From contig JAKGHH010000004.1 of NCBI GenBank assembly GCA_022828595.1, positions 56,198,422-56,262,421 on the forward strand: 64,000 nucleotides of DNA, read 5' to 3'. Shown here piece by piece: positions 10,962 through 21,748 of this stretch. The stretch is from Nelumbo lutea (Eukaryota; Streptophyta; Magnoliopsida; Proteales; Nelumbonaceae). Every line of letters begins with the position of its first letter. The stretch's first letter is position 1. The notes below the pieces were generated by a model. The model ran no database searches. It saw only the letters and a program-made list of their open reading frames with translations, and was not told the DNA's origin. Both the position numbers and the translations under genes were made by a program.

Positions 10962-12173
10962 GATTCACAGCCTCATCCATCCTCCTATTTCTGCAATATC
11001 CATTTATCAATGCATTATAGCTGAAAACATCCACCTCAAGACCCTTAGTGACCCTGAAATGAAAGAGCTTTTCTGCAACATCCACCTTACCTATTGAGCA
11101 ATATCCATCCATCAACGTATTATAAGAATCTATGTTGGGATCTTCCCCTCTTCGGATAATAAAAAATAATAGTCCATGTGCTTCTTTGATTTTCCTTTCT
11201 TTGCAGAGTGCACACATCAATATATTGTATGTAATTACATTGGGTGGAATTCCTCGATCCATCATTTCATAGAAAAATCTAATAGCTTCTTTCCATTGAT
11301 TTGATATGCAGAACCCCGTGAATCAAAGAACTGTAAGTGGTAACGTCAGGGGAAATGTTCTTTTGGGTCATTTCTTCGAGCAGTTTTAGCACCTCATCCA
11401 TAGATCCCTCTTTGCAAAGACGGTCGATAACCATTATTGTATGCAACCACGTTAGGCCTACAACCCCGTTTCTCCATTTCCCTGAGCAGGCTAAAAGCTG
11501 CTGAAGTCTTTCCTGTTCTACAAAGTCCATTAATTAGAAAGCCATACGTTATCACGTCAGGTGGATAACCAAACTTGACCATCACCTCAGGCAGATTAGT
11601 TGCCTCAGCAATCCTATCCTCCATGCAGAGACCCTTCATCAAAGAAGTGAAAATTAAAGTGTCTGGATAATAAGCCCGTTTTAATATACTACCCAAAACT
11701 GAAAAACCAAAATCCACCCAATTCAGATAGCAATAGAAGTGAAGCAGAATCGTCAGCATATGTCTATTGGGTGAGATTCCAATAGCGCCCATCCTTTTAT
11801 ATAGGGAAATCACAGTTTTGTAGTGCTTGCTTCTGTAAATTGTCCGTAATAGAAGATTAAACGAATAAACTGAAGGAGTTGGCTTCAAATCAATCATTCG
11901 ATTGAAGAAACTTAATGCATCGTCAGAACTCATTTTTCTTGATCGGTATAAATCCGCCACCATAATTTCCAACTGGGACTGGGTACCCTCGTGGGGAATA
12001 TCAGAGTTGGAAGAACATTCCACGGTTTTAGAGTTTGGTAGATGGGGCACAGATGTATAATTAGAGAAAGAAGAAAGAGAACGACAACAGAGACAGAGAG
12101 TACCCGTATGAGCAGAAGCTTGCCTACAACATAACGAAGAAGAGAAGGAAGAAAATGCAGTTCTCGGCACCAT
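10962..12173 (-). pseudogene. Restorer-like pentatricopeptide repeat (PPR) gene, truncated
   Basis: PPR proteins bind organelle RNA, and P-class restorer-like members act in mitochondria. From the start codon at 12173 there is a Ser/Arg/Cys-rich leader of about 90 residues, consistent with organelle targeting, then eight 35-residue P-type repeats and part of a ninth. Typical repeat text includes PDVITYGFLINGLCRTGK, PNVITYNILMCALCKE and YNTLMDGYCSIGKVDVAE. Two small frameshifts interrupt it, near 11436 (inside VVAYN) and near 11312 (after SLIHG). The frame runs straight into the 3' LTR end at 10961 (EAVN, then LTR-encoded residues), so the C-terminal repeats are gone. They do not reappear left of the 5' LTR. 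The family usually has more than ten repeats. Confidence 0.88.
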
Positions 12174-12939
12174 TTGAGCTGCACTCTAAGATAGGTTTCC
12201 TGGAATCCGGTTTCTGAAATTGGAGAAAATGTTGATTTTGCCGCCGAAGTCAAAAGTAGATTCGATTATCACATGGCTCCAATCAAATAAAAACCAGTCG
12301 AACTAGGAGGTTTTGGACTCGGAAGCCTTAAACACACAATTTTAGGGTAAACAAATCAAATGCTTACAGGGTAATATGAGTTGTTAAGGGATCTTCCAGT
12401 GACTACTAACTGCCAGTGTGAGCTACTATAAGGGATTTTTGATCTGTTGAGATTGAAGAACAGGATATCCATCACATGGACACCCAAAGATTGCGGAATA
12501 AGGGGGCGAATTTCAAAAATTTTTCTCTTCCTTCAATTGGGAATCACATTCCCTATTTAGAAAATTATATTTTTAAGGATCATTCTTGAACCATAAACTA
12601 AATCAGATCTGAACCAAAAGGAGTAGGAAGGGATTATACCTGATACAGAGAAACGGTATCTCCCAATGGAGGTGTTCACGCCCAAGGAATGATCCAAATC
12701 TGCTACCACTGAAGATGGCGTAGTGCAGGATGGAGCAGAATCAACAGTGTTCTTCCAAAAGAACTTGACCATTCGCAAGAATCAACAGGATGGCTTGTGA
12801 ATACAGCTCCAATCAATATTTTCTCCAAAAGATTGGTATCAAGATCAAATCTTGATTACTCCTGTATCAAGATCAATACACCAGGATGCAGAAGCAATCA
12901 ATAAATTGGTTTCTATAACACAAGTTTCGAAATTACCTT
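12174..12939. other. No recognised gene
   Basis: Sequence upstream of the PPR start and downstream of the copia gag fragment. A TATCAAGATCAA phrase recurs near 12837 and 12866. I see no conserved protein on either strand; the leftmost part may include the old promoter of the PPR gene. Confidence 0.4.
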
Positions 12940-13722
12940 TCTTGGATTTCAGGTAGGCAGGACAGTTCCATTTCCAGTGGCCAGTCTTCTTGCAGAAGTG
13001 ATAGGCATCCGATGCTTTGTCTTTCTTCTACTTCTTACCCTTAGTGGCTTTCTTATGAGACTTCTTTGCCTTCCTTTTTCTCTTGCTTGTCTTGCTAGCT
13101 TCAACAAGCATAGCTACAGGCTCATCCTTTCTAATCAGTTCTTCGACTCTTTGCAACATATTGCTGAGCTCTTGCAAGCTGATATTCAGCTTGTTCATAT
13201 TATAATTCATAATGAACGGATTAAAGAAAGAAGGCAAAGAATTAAGGATAGCATCTATCTGGGTCACAAGGTCCAGCCCGGATCCAAGAGCCTCCAATTC
13301 GTTGATGTATCCCGTCATTCGAAGACAAGGTCGTGAACTTGTTAGCCTTTGGTCATATGTGCGGTCATGAACTGTTTCAAGACCTTTTGTCGAGTAGAAC
13401 AATTCTACTCTTCATACATCGTCCTGAGACTATCCAATATGTCATTGGCTAGTTCGATCTGATCGAACTGCCTCTATATTAGGTTGTCCAAGGAGGCAAT
13501 GATGTAACACCGGGCAAGGGAGTTTTTCTCCTCCCATTCCCGATAGTCTCACATTCGGGCCTCAGAATCCCTATTGCCCGAACACTCCAGGGCATGATTC
13601 TTTGCCACTTTGTCTAGCTTTTCAAAAGCTAGGACCAACATAAGGTTTTTGTACCAGTCGGCATAGTTTGGGCCCTTAAGCTTGTTGTCGTCAAGAAGCT
13701 TTGCAAATGATCTGTTTGCCAT
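12940..13722 (-). pseudogene. gag: Ty1/copia gag fragment
   Basis: Starts at the ATG at 13722 (MANRSFAKLLDDNKLKG) and continues through the plant copia gag core (NYADWYKNLMLVLAFEKLDK; later LNSLPSFFNPFIMNYNMN and LQELSNMLQRVEELI) to a basic Lys-rich stretch and a zinc knuckle at about 12965-13010. The knuckle reads YHFCKKTGHWKWNC: the first Cys of CX2CX4HX4C is replaced by Tyr. Stops near 13550, 13480 and 13430 and a TAG before the knuckle break the frame. No protease or integrase follows. Confidence 0.83.
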
Positions 13723-14355
13723 TTTTTGATAAAAGAGAAAATATCAGTCCACAACCTAATTTGATTCATGTTCATTACATAGATATAGATTTTAATCTAC
13801 GATCCATTTCCATTTATTCATCTCTGAGATTTTCCTCATTTCTCAGTGATGGAGACTACGTGTTGTCTCTAGAAATGTGGGAAACCACATAGGGTGCATG
13901 GAGCCAACTGTTTCAGCTGCATAACCCCACCACCTTTCTGTGAAGAATCATATCCACTCATCATATGAGTTTTCCCTTTGGCCTCTGTCAGACAAGGTTT
14001 AGAGCCATTTTCAGGTAAACCTTTCTATCCAGTAAGTGCTTACCCATCATATTCTTGAACGTCAAGGTACCGTGAGAGAGTTCCCATTTTCTAGTGAAGC
14101 CCTCCCACATCGGTCTATGATGCCCCCCCTATCATCTCATGAAACACTCAAACAAGCCCGACAACAAATGGATAGCCCATTTTCTGGTGTGTTTCCTCAT
14201 TACTGAAGGACCCATCCTCATGCTAATGATGGAAGGCCTTTAGAGAGTTCATTGTATGAATCTCCCTATCACATGCACTCATATTAGCTAGAGGGAACAA
14301 TTATTATGCCCTAGTTTGATTTAGGTCAAACCAAAGTGGCTCCTATTGACTTTCA

Positions 14356-14557
14356 TAAGGAGTGTAAATCAGCTTCTATTGAAATACTGAAAACAAACCT
14401 TGTATTTATCCAATGTGGGACAAGTTCAAAACAGATTTTATTTTTTTTTTTGTAAGAGAAAAACTGATTTTTCAACCAAGTGTGCAAGTGCAATTTCTCA
14501 TGTAATTGACCAATCAAACCCAATGGATTTAATCTCTTATGAGATTAAAATCCAACA
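14356..14557 (-). repeat. Copia LTR segment (middle copy)
   Basis: On the minus strand it starts TGTTGGATTTTAATCTC directly after the polypurine tract CAATGTGGGGGAT. It shares about 200 bases with the copy ending at 16284, including a T-rich tract and TGGATAAATACA, a possible TATA element. The true LTR end towards 13730 cannot be fixed because the other copy diverges after TTTACACTCCTTA. Confidence 0.78.
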
Positions 14558-15053
14558 ATCCCCCACATTGATTGATCAATTACATAGTTCTCTCTCAATC
14601 CAAACTACTATGACACAGTTATGCATACAAAAGATGTTTAGTCTTTGCAAGACCTTAAACCAACTACTCTCAAGACAGACCGGAGACACCTATACATATA
14701 AAAATGTTTAGTCTCTACAAGAGTTTCAAATTTTGCTTAGCACTGTTATGGTCATGTGCTTCTTTCCTGGTTTCATGAACAATCCCGAGAGCAAACCCAA
14801 ACCCTCATGAGAAGCGGCACCACTTCTATGTTCACATAGGTGAAGTTCCACTATGTGCTCCATTATTTGACACATTTCAGAACTTCATTAAGAGTTTATC
14901 TCAACCTCTCATCATAACGGACAGCACTGTTTATGTTTTGATGGGAAATTTCTCAATGTCAGTGCTAACAGTCACATTGCTGTAACTTGTTGTTACTCAT
15001 TAAATCCAATACTGATGGCTTTTCAATTCAGGTTGGGTTACCATTACAGGTGA
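14558..15053 (-). other. Copia 3' non-coding region and polypurine tract
   Basis: Between the RNase H stop and the LTR. The polypurine tract lies at 14558-14570. The phrase ATGTTTAGTCT(T/C)T(G/A)CAAGA occurs twice, near 14633 and 14703. Confidence 0.6.
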
Positions 15054-15880
15054 CTAAGTAAAGTGTTTTAATCCCATCTCTTTGGTTGTCATTCTTAACA
15101 ATTCTCTGTCTAAACCCTTGGTAAGAGGATCAGCCATGTTTTTACTTGACCTCACATAGGTTATAGTGATGACTCCATCTTGAATCAGTTGCCTAACAAA
15201 TTCATGTCTCAGACTTATATGTCTGAACTTACCATTGTAGGTACCACTGTAGGCCCTTGACTGAGTTGCCTCACTATCACAGTAAATGAAAATTGGAGGC
15301 ATAGGACTAGGCCAAAGTTTTATATCCAATAATAAATTCCTAATCCATTCAGCCTCTTTTCCAACAGTTGCTGAGGCTATGAATTCGGATTCCGTGGTCG
15401 AGTGAGATATACAAGTTTGTCTCTTGGATGCTCAAGAGATCGCACCCCCACCAAGGACAAAAATCCATCCAGATGTGGACTTGTTATCTCCATTACCAGT
15501 AATCCAACTTGCATCAGTGTACCCTTCTAGTACAGCTGGATAATCACAATAAAAAAAGCCAAGTTCCAAAGTTCTCTTGAGATACCCAAGAACTCTCCCA
15601 ATTGCCTTCCCTTGCTCTGCACCGGGATTACTTGTAAACTGACTGAATTTACTTACTGCAAATGCAATATCAGGACTGGTATAAAGCATAACATACATCA
15701 AGCTCCCTACTGCACTAGCATACTCAAGTTGTGCAATTGCTCTACCAGTATTTTCTACTAGCTTTATACTAGAATCATATGGGGTGCTATATTCTTTAAA
15801 CCCTAAATGCTTAAATTTCTCAAGTACTTTCTCAATATAATGTGATTAGCTTAATGCATAGCCCCTAGTATGCTTTTTAT
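15054..15880 (-). pseudogene. Ty1/copia reverse transcriptase C-terminus and RNase H
   Basis: Reads LS, stop, SHYIEKVLEKF, then QLEYASAVGSLMYVMLYTSPDIA and YTDASWITGNGDNKSTSG, the classic copia RNase H entry, then a TGA stop where Trp is usual after GAIS. It resumes through TCISHSTTESEFIASA, IYCDSEATQ and NMADPLTKGLDRELL to a stop at 15054. The polymerase palm is absent, so this is an internally deleted element. RNase H acidic residues (D in YTDAS, E in ESEF, D in YCDSE) are present. Confidence 0.86.
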
Positions 15881-16078
15881 CTTTTATTCGCGATCGAATC
15901 GTGACCGTTGATCTCATCAATGGTGATCAACGGTCATCAACGCACCAAAACCAAAGCCACCCATCGCGAGCCACGCGGGTGCGAGCAAAGTGCGCCTCTA
16001 AAGTGTCTCATTGCGCCACACACACGCGTGCGCACACGTTGCGTGGTATCGAATCCCCATACTCTCCTCTACTAATTC

Positions 16079-16284
16079 TAAGGAGTGTAAATCAGTTCCT
16101 ATTGAAATACTGAAAACAAACCTTGTATTTATCCAATGTGGGACAAGTTCAAAACTGGGTTTTTTTTTTTTTTTTTTTGTAAGAGAAAAACTGATTTTTC
16201 AACCAGGTGTGCAGGTGCAATTTCTCATATAATTGACCAATCAAACCCATTGGATTTAATCTCTTATGAGATTAAAATCCAACA
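16079..16284 (-). repeat. Copia LTR segment (outer copy)
   Basis: Close copy of 14356-14557, differing mainly in T-tract length. Upstream on the minus strand there is no polypurine tract, so this is the start of a 5' LTR. Homology stops at 16079. Confidence 0.78.
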
Positions 16285-16334
16285 AAAGGTTGATATGATT
16301 TTAACATTGATCCTTGTTAATAGTCCATCCATTG

Positions 16335-16555
16335 TAGTCACGTAAGCTTCTATGCTTTGACCCACGTTAATTCTCTAATTAAGTCATGTCAATCTCTATG
16401 CTTTAACCCCCACCAATATTTCGTTAGAGACATGTAAACCTCTGTGCTTTCACCTTCACCATTTTTTTGATGAAGTCACGTCACTCTCTTTGCTTTGACC
16501 CTTACAAATTTTCTTCCAAAGTCATGTTAGTCTCTATGCACTAACCCTCTTTATG
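16335..16555. repeat. Degenerate tandem repeat, about five units of 45-50 bases
   Basis: The phrase GTCA(C/T)GT(A/C/T)A..CTCT(A/T/G)TGCTTT(G/A/C)ACCC recurs near 16337, 16384, 16430, 16474 and 16521, separated by AT-rich spacers. Units differ at many positions, so the array is old. It sits in non-coding DNA. Confidence 0.65.
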
Positions 16556-17224
16556 TGTTGACATTAAAGTGCAAATTAATAATTAAATATCATAGTAATA
16601 ATTGAATGGGAAGTGGAAATAACTCTGGGTCCTTTTTATATTTTGGGTTTCACATGCGCATTATGCCCCATTCCTTGAGGATATGTCATTCCCCAACAAT
16701 CAAGCAAGTGCAAAATAATAAAGCTAGCATTCACATGATGGAAAGATGTCGCATGGGAACCCAATGCCTTGCCTTAAACCTCCTTCCTCACATTAATCTT
16801 CTTTTAAGATTACCCTTTGCAAAACTCTCAATATGCTTCTTTTGGTCCTTATTGTTTTGTAACCTGCTATGTCACAACAGAGGGGCAGTTGTCAACACTC
16901 GATTTCTGCTCAACCATTTATCTGAACCTTAACTTATCCACAAACACCCGATCAAACCATTCTAATCTCCCTTTGAAACATCAGAAAATCAAAAGATTCT
17001 GAATCTCAATTGCAAATCCTCAAAATCCACCGTTGAACCTACCTGGTTTTTGCTCGGCCCTATCTACCCCTGCATCCGATGACCTAAACCAAACCCTTCA
17101 AACCAGGATCATCAAACTTAGAACTTTGAAAATACTTGTTTAGATCAAGGATCAAATTCAAACCCCAGAATTTGATGGTAACTAGTCGTAAACTCCATTT
17201 CAATGACCCAATTCACAAATTACC
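16556..17224. other. No recognised gene
   Basis: Non-coding stretch with no family that I can name. Frames open here show no conserved motif. Confidence 0.4.
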
Positions 17225-17420
17225 TTTAGAGCAAAAGGATACTAAATTCCCAAAATACCACTCATCATGGAAATTTACCAAAATACCCTTCATATTAAAT
17301 TTCCAAAGATAGCTTTTATGTCAAATTATCAAAATACCTCATTTCTTCTAAATTACCAAAATACCCCTAATCCCAAATTACCAAAATCCACTCCACTTTT
17401 CCCAATTGCTAGAATATTAC
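17225..17420. repeat. Degenerate short repeat of TTACCAAAATACCCCT type
   Basis: About six units of 25-35 bases containing AATTACCAAAATACC(C/T), with pyrimidine-rich spacers. Similar text occurs in plant LTRs and their flanks, so this may be part of an old LTR; no partner copy is in the window. Confidence 0.55.
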
Positions 17421-18377
17421 AATTAAACCCCAAGCTACCAAATTTTTCATGTGTTCGCAGGCCCTAAAAAAAATACTAAAGCGCCATTTGGTCTCTCCCT
17501 ACGTTAAGGATCAGCATCACACCCTTCCTATGAACCCTCACTCGAAATTACAAAAAACCCCAACCTTAGCCCCCCTTCATTTTAGAAGTTTACAAAAAGA
17601 CCCCTCATGAAATCCCTCACCTATTCCTAAACTCACATAAATCCTCTTAAAACCCAAAGGGAAATTCTAGTCGTCTGTCCCACCTCCTTCCATCGATATT
17701 AGTTCGCTTGATGAGAATCTTTGAGTCCTCCTACATTTCTTGCTCCTCATTATAAAAGAGGAAGCATTGTTCAGAAAGACGATAAGAAATTTTAAACCAT
17801 TAGAACAGAACTGGTAGACTTATTATAAATATAGAGGAATAATTGTTCCAGTAACCCCAATGAAGTTTAGGAGTTTCTAAGTCAAAATTGAAGAGTTAAA
17901 AAAAAATATGAGGAGATTACAACGATCTTTATCAGATCCATTGGCTTGATTGGTTAGTAGGCCTAGAATGTTGCATACCATTCTTTAGGCCCATACCTCT
18001 TAGTTGCATAACACAATAACAGAGGCATGCTTCAAAGTGTTATTAACAAGTAAATGTCAAAGGCATGATTTCAAAAAGGAATTCTAACAAGCAGCTTAGA
18101 AGCACATACAATACAATGCATGCAAATATGATGGGATCCAATAACTTTTTTATTTTTATTTTTTAACTTGATTGTATAGGCATTAGGGAGTCCAAAAGAT
18201 TGAGAATATCAGATGGATTTAACAATGAGGTTGAATTTGCACTAACCTAAAAGAGAGTAACATATCATGCTAAGCACTAAGCATGCCTACGAATGTCCCA
18301 AATAAGATAACAGAAACAACAATACAAACAATTGCACAATTTGTAGAAAATGCATTAATTAACTATCTATATCTATA
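17421..18377. other. No recognised gene
   Basis: CCCC-rich then AT-rich non-coding DNA. The 17480-17680 part (CCATTTGGTCTCTCCCTACGTTAAGG and a run of short C-rich phrases) resembles gypsy LTR text, but no ends can be assigned. Confidence 0.35.
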
Positions 18378-18689
18378 TCTATACTATAATAAAAGTATGA
18401 ATGAGGTTTTGGGTTTCTGGAATTTTTATTAACTAAAATACCCCTCTTCTTAAATTGGGTTTGTCTTTATTGAGAGGGTAGAAAAAGTAATTAAAATAAT
18501 ACTATTAAGTATGTTTAATTACCTCTCATTAAGTCTCATATTTAAGACAATAAATAAATCCCATTCTCTCTCTCATTGAATTCAACATTGAAATACTTTT
18601 GTTTCTCATTATTAAATTACTCTAATAAATTCATACACAATAATATTAATAAAATGAAATTTTATATTTTTAAAATAAACCTAGAAATG

Positions 18690-19215
18690 GAAATATATTT
18701 TCCATCTAGGTGGTGGGTAAGTGGTTCAACCATTTGTGTTAAATGGATAATTCCATGATGTCATAAATAAATAATAAAAAATTAGAAATAAAAAAAAATA
18801 CAAAAATAGAAAATAAAGAGTAAAAAATTGAATGCATCTCTATTATTATATATTAGTAATGGACTTAGAATATATAATTTAAAACCGATGGAAAATGAAA
18901 CCATTTTCCCATCTAGGGGTGTGTTACTTGCTCAACCTTTCAAGTTAAATGGGTCAACCCATGATGTATAATTAAAAAAATAAAATTTTTAAAATAGAAT
19001 AATACAAAAAAATTAGGGAAAAAATTTGGACACATATATAATATTATATATTAATCATATAAAACAAAAATAAGTGTGGTAAACAAGAGTTATTCTTATG
19101 AGTGATATAAATGAAATATAAAATCAATCTAAAAATGAAACCATTTTCATATTTAGATTGCAGGTTAACAGTGTAACCTTTTTGGGCTAATCATAACTAA
19201 GTAATAAATATTAAG

Positions 19216-19258
<43 letters not shown>

Positions 19259-19500
19259 TCAAAGAAAAATATAAGCTTCATATAAAGTATTTTGATACAT
19301 TTATAATGTTATATATTCATCATATTAAACAAAAATAAATGTAAAAATATGATTTTATATTAATGATGGGAATGAAATATGAGATTTAAAATCAACTAGA
19401 AAAGCAAAATAGTTTTTCCCATTTAGGTAATGGGTTAGTAGTTCAACTATCCTTTTCAAATGGGTCAACACATGATGTTATTATTAAATAAAGTTAAAAA
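18690..19500. repeat. Four degenerate long repeats inside the Helitron
   Basis: The block (TTTTCC)CAT(C/T)TAGG..GTGGGTTA(A/G)T..TTCAAC..TTAAATGG(G/A)TCAA.CCATGATGT recurs near 18700, 18905, 19150 and 19430, spaced 205-280 bases. Each is followed by AT-rich sequence and a TATATTA(T/A)TCAT phrase. The third copy is the most diverged. A shorter variant (CTAGTGACTCAACC...GGTCA) lies near 19945. Confidence 0.65.
19219..19256. repeat. (AT)n microsatellite
   Basis: Nineteen uninterrupted AT units inside the Helitron. Confidence 0.95.
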
Positions 19501-20300
19501 TTAGGAAGAAAAAGAGCATTAATGTCTAACACACGACCCTGTTAACCATGTATAATGGTTTAATTAGCTATGCCACTACAGACAAGTGGTTTGGTGGTAA
19601 ATGAACCTATAATCCTGAATTGGGAGACAAAATGATCAATCTAATCAATTGATTTGACACAATATTAAAAACAAATATTCAAATAATATATTGGAATTGC
19701 ATTTCCTCCTAGTAAATAAGTAACTTTTATTATGTCATAAATTAAATAATGAAAATAAAAATATAGAAAATTCTTTATAAATTTTATAGAAAAAATTGAA
19801 TATGCCATTAATTTTATATATTCTTCATATTAAGTAAAAATATATTTAAAAAAAAAGAGAATTATTGTTAGTAAAGATGGAAATGAATAAAAATAAATAA
19901 CTTAATTAATGTCTTAACCACGGCCCATAGACCTGATCAAATAGGCTAGTGACTCAACCAATAAGGTCATTTGGTTGTTGACCAAGTCAATGATTTTTTT
20001 TTCCTTTTGCAAAAAAAGAAAAAAAAAGTGGTTTAGGTTAATACATACTAAAAAAATATGTCCAAGAGACAAACTAATATATCCAATTGTTTGGTTCAAC
20101 TGCAAGTTGAAAACATTGATAAAAACCATGAGAACATTTGAAATTAGGTCTTTAGGTTGAAAGACAACATACCCACCAGTACAATATGCTTTGATCAAGT
20201 GGAAGTCAGCATCATTTGAATTCTAATAAAAACATTAAAATATTATTATTGTCAACATCATTTGAAACTGTCACATGCAACACACGTATACATTTTCTAG

Positions 20301-21748
20301 TATAGATAAAGTGGAAGTTTGATATATTTTGTTTTTTTCATTGTCTTCTTTCTATTTATTTTCTATTTGAAATTTAACCCCTGAGAGGGGCTTATATGTA
20401 ATTCTAAATATAGATGATGCTAATAATATATTGATATGTTTTGGGGTGGGGTTGGTTGAGGAGAGATGTGATCTCCTTAAAGTAAAAATTCTATAAATAT
20501 ACATACTTGTTTAAGGGGTTGTGACTTATGTAAGACCAAAATGTTGATTTGATTTGAGAACTCAGTTCACATGATACTTTCAGGATGTGAGATCTGGTTT
20601 TGAGAACTAGTCCATAGGATATGATTTCTAGATTGAGCCTTGGCTTTTAGAGAATTATCTAGTTTAAAAAGGAAAACCATTGCATAAAAAATAGATAAAT
20701 ATATAATTAAGGACATTTTGGAATTTTAAGTAAATTATTACAAACTTATTTTACTGTTTATAACCACAAGCATGCTTATGTCCGTATGGGGTTAGGTTAA
20801 TGTATTCTTCTCGAGTCTCAACATGGCAAGCCTGAGAACAATGGACGAAAATTTTTTGCATGACCAAGTAATATGTCCAACATTATTTTAATTAAATTAA
20901 TTATTAAGTTGTATTTGCATATAAATAATATTAATAATATTTTTTCTTGTTTTTTTATCATCGTATGAAAAGTCAAGAGGCTCTAATTAATTCTTGTATC
21001 AAGATGAGTTTGAAGTTTTGTCGTTGTGGAGTTGGTGTTTGTAGAGTGTTTTGATCAAAGGAAGAGACTTTAGAACATGTTGGGTTTATGCAAACACACC
21101 TATAAGAATGTAACTGCACATTAGAACATGTTGAGACTTTAGAACATGTTGGGACCCCCGAAGAGACTTTAGAACATGTTGGGACAGTAGTGCAGATTGA
21201 GGAATGATGAGATTTGTGAAAAACACAAAAAAAAATGTATGCATCAGAGATGGGTAATAATGGATCAAACTTAATGTAGTTTATTATACTTTAGACATTT
21301 CATGCGTAATGGGTATGAAGCAAATAGGCAATGCTTTTCCAAACGTGAAAAACTATTTGGCACCAAATAGAAAGGCCACAACTTTTGGCACCAAGAAGGA
21401 AAATTTTATGAGGTGTGGGTTAGTATTCCAAGTATAAAGAGAGAAAATTGATTTAAGGTTGAGAATTTAGTTTTTGAAAACCAATAAAAGTTATTGAACT
21501 CATATGTGGTCAAAATAGACTACAATTTAATTAATTTGCCCATCATTTTTAAATGTACATTATAAGGATTAGTAACCCAAATAGGAAGAGTGAAATGGTC
21601 ACTTGACCCATACATCGAGTGATCTAGGGCTGACAACTTTTCTCATTTTTTGAAAATCAAGAAAAGTTGCTAAATCCATAGGTGGATAAATTAAACTAAA
21701 TTTTAATCAATTTTGCCATCAATTCCAAAATATACATTATAATGGTTA
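20301..21748. other. Intergenic DNA with two small repeat sets
   Basis: No conserved protein. GACTTTAGAACATGTTGGG recurs four times at about 21066-21185. A block of about 105 bases is present twice, at about 21470-21575 and 21645-21748 (GAAAA(C/T)CAA.AAAAGTT to TACATTATAA.GGTTA), about 175 bases apart and roughly 75-80% alike. The second copy ends where the Tat LTR begins. Confidence 0.55.

Larger units (their letters stand above)
12940..16284 (-). mobile_element. Ty1/copia remnants, probably two tandem copies sharing one LTR
   Basis: Read on the minus strand the order is LTR start (16284), copia RT C-terminus with RNase H (15880-15054), polypurine tract (14570-14558), LTR start (14557), then gag (13722-12940). 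Gag downstream of an LTR that itself follows RNase H cannot come from a single element. It fits two head-to-tail copies that share the middle LTR, the outer ones being deleted, although a rearranged pair of insertions is possible. The 15881-16078 stretch is GC-rich, unlike its neighbours, and matches neither LTR copy. Confidence 0.72.
18378..20300 (+). mobile_element. Non-autonomous Helitron
   Basis: Helitrons move by rolling-circle replication, start with TC, end with CTRR after a short hairpin and insert between A and T. Here the left end is A|TCTATACTATAATAAAAG and the right end CTAG|T. Twelve bases before CTAG is ACATGC-AAC-ACACGT (20273-20287), the usual GTGCAACGCAC-type hairpin with two pairs lost, as CpG decay would do. 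There are no terminal inverted repeats and no Rep/helicase frame. Most of the body is AT-rich and built of repeated blocks. Confidence 0.75.

Noticed and set aside
16335..17420. Spaced short repeats as a CRISPR array
   Set aside because: Units are degenerate, the spacing is irregular and the context is plant nuclear DNA.
18576..20198. Small frames within the Helitron as captured gene fragments
   Set aside because: All are low-complexity products of AT-rich DNA; no plant protein is recognisable.
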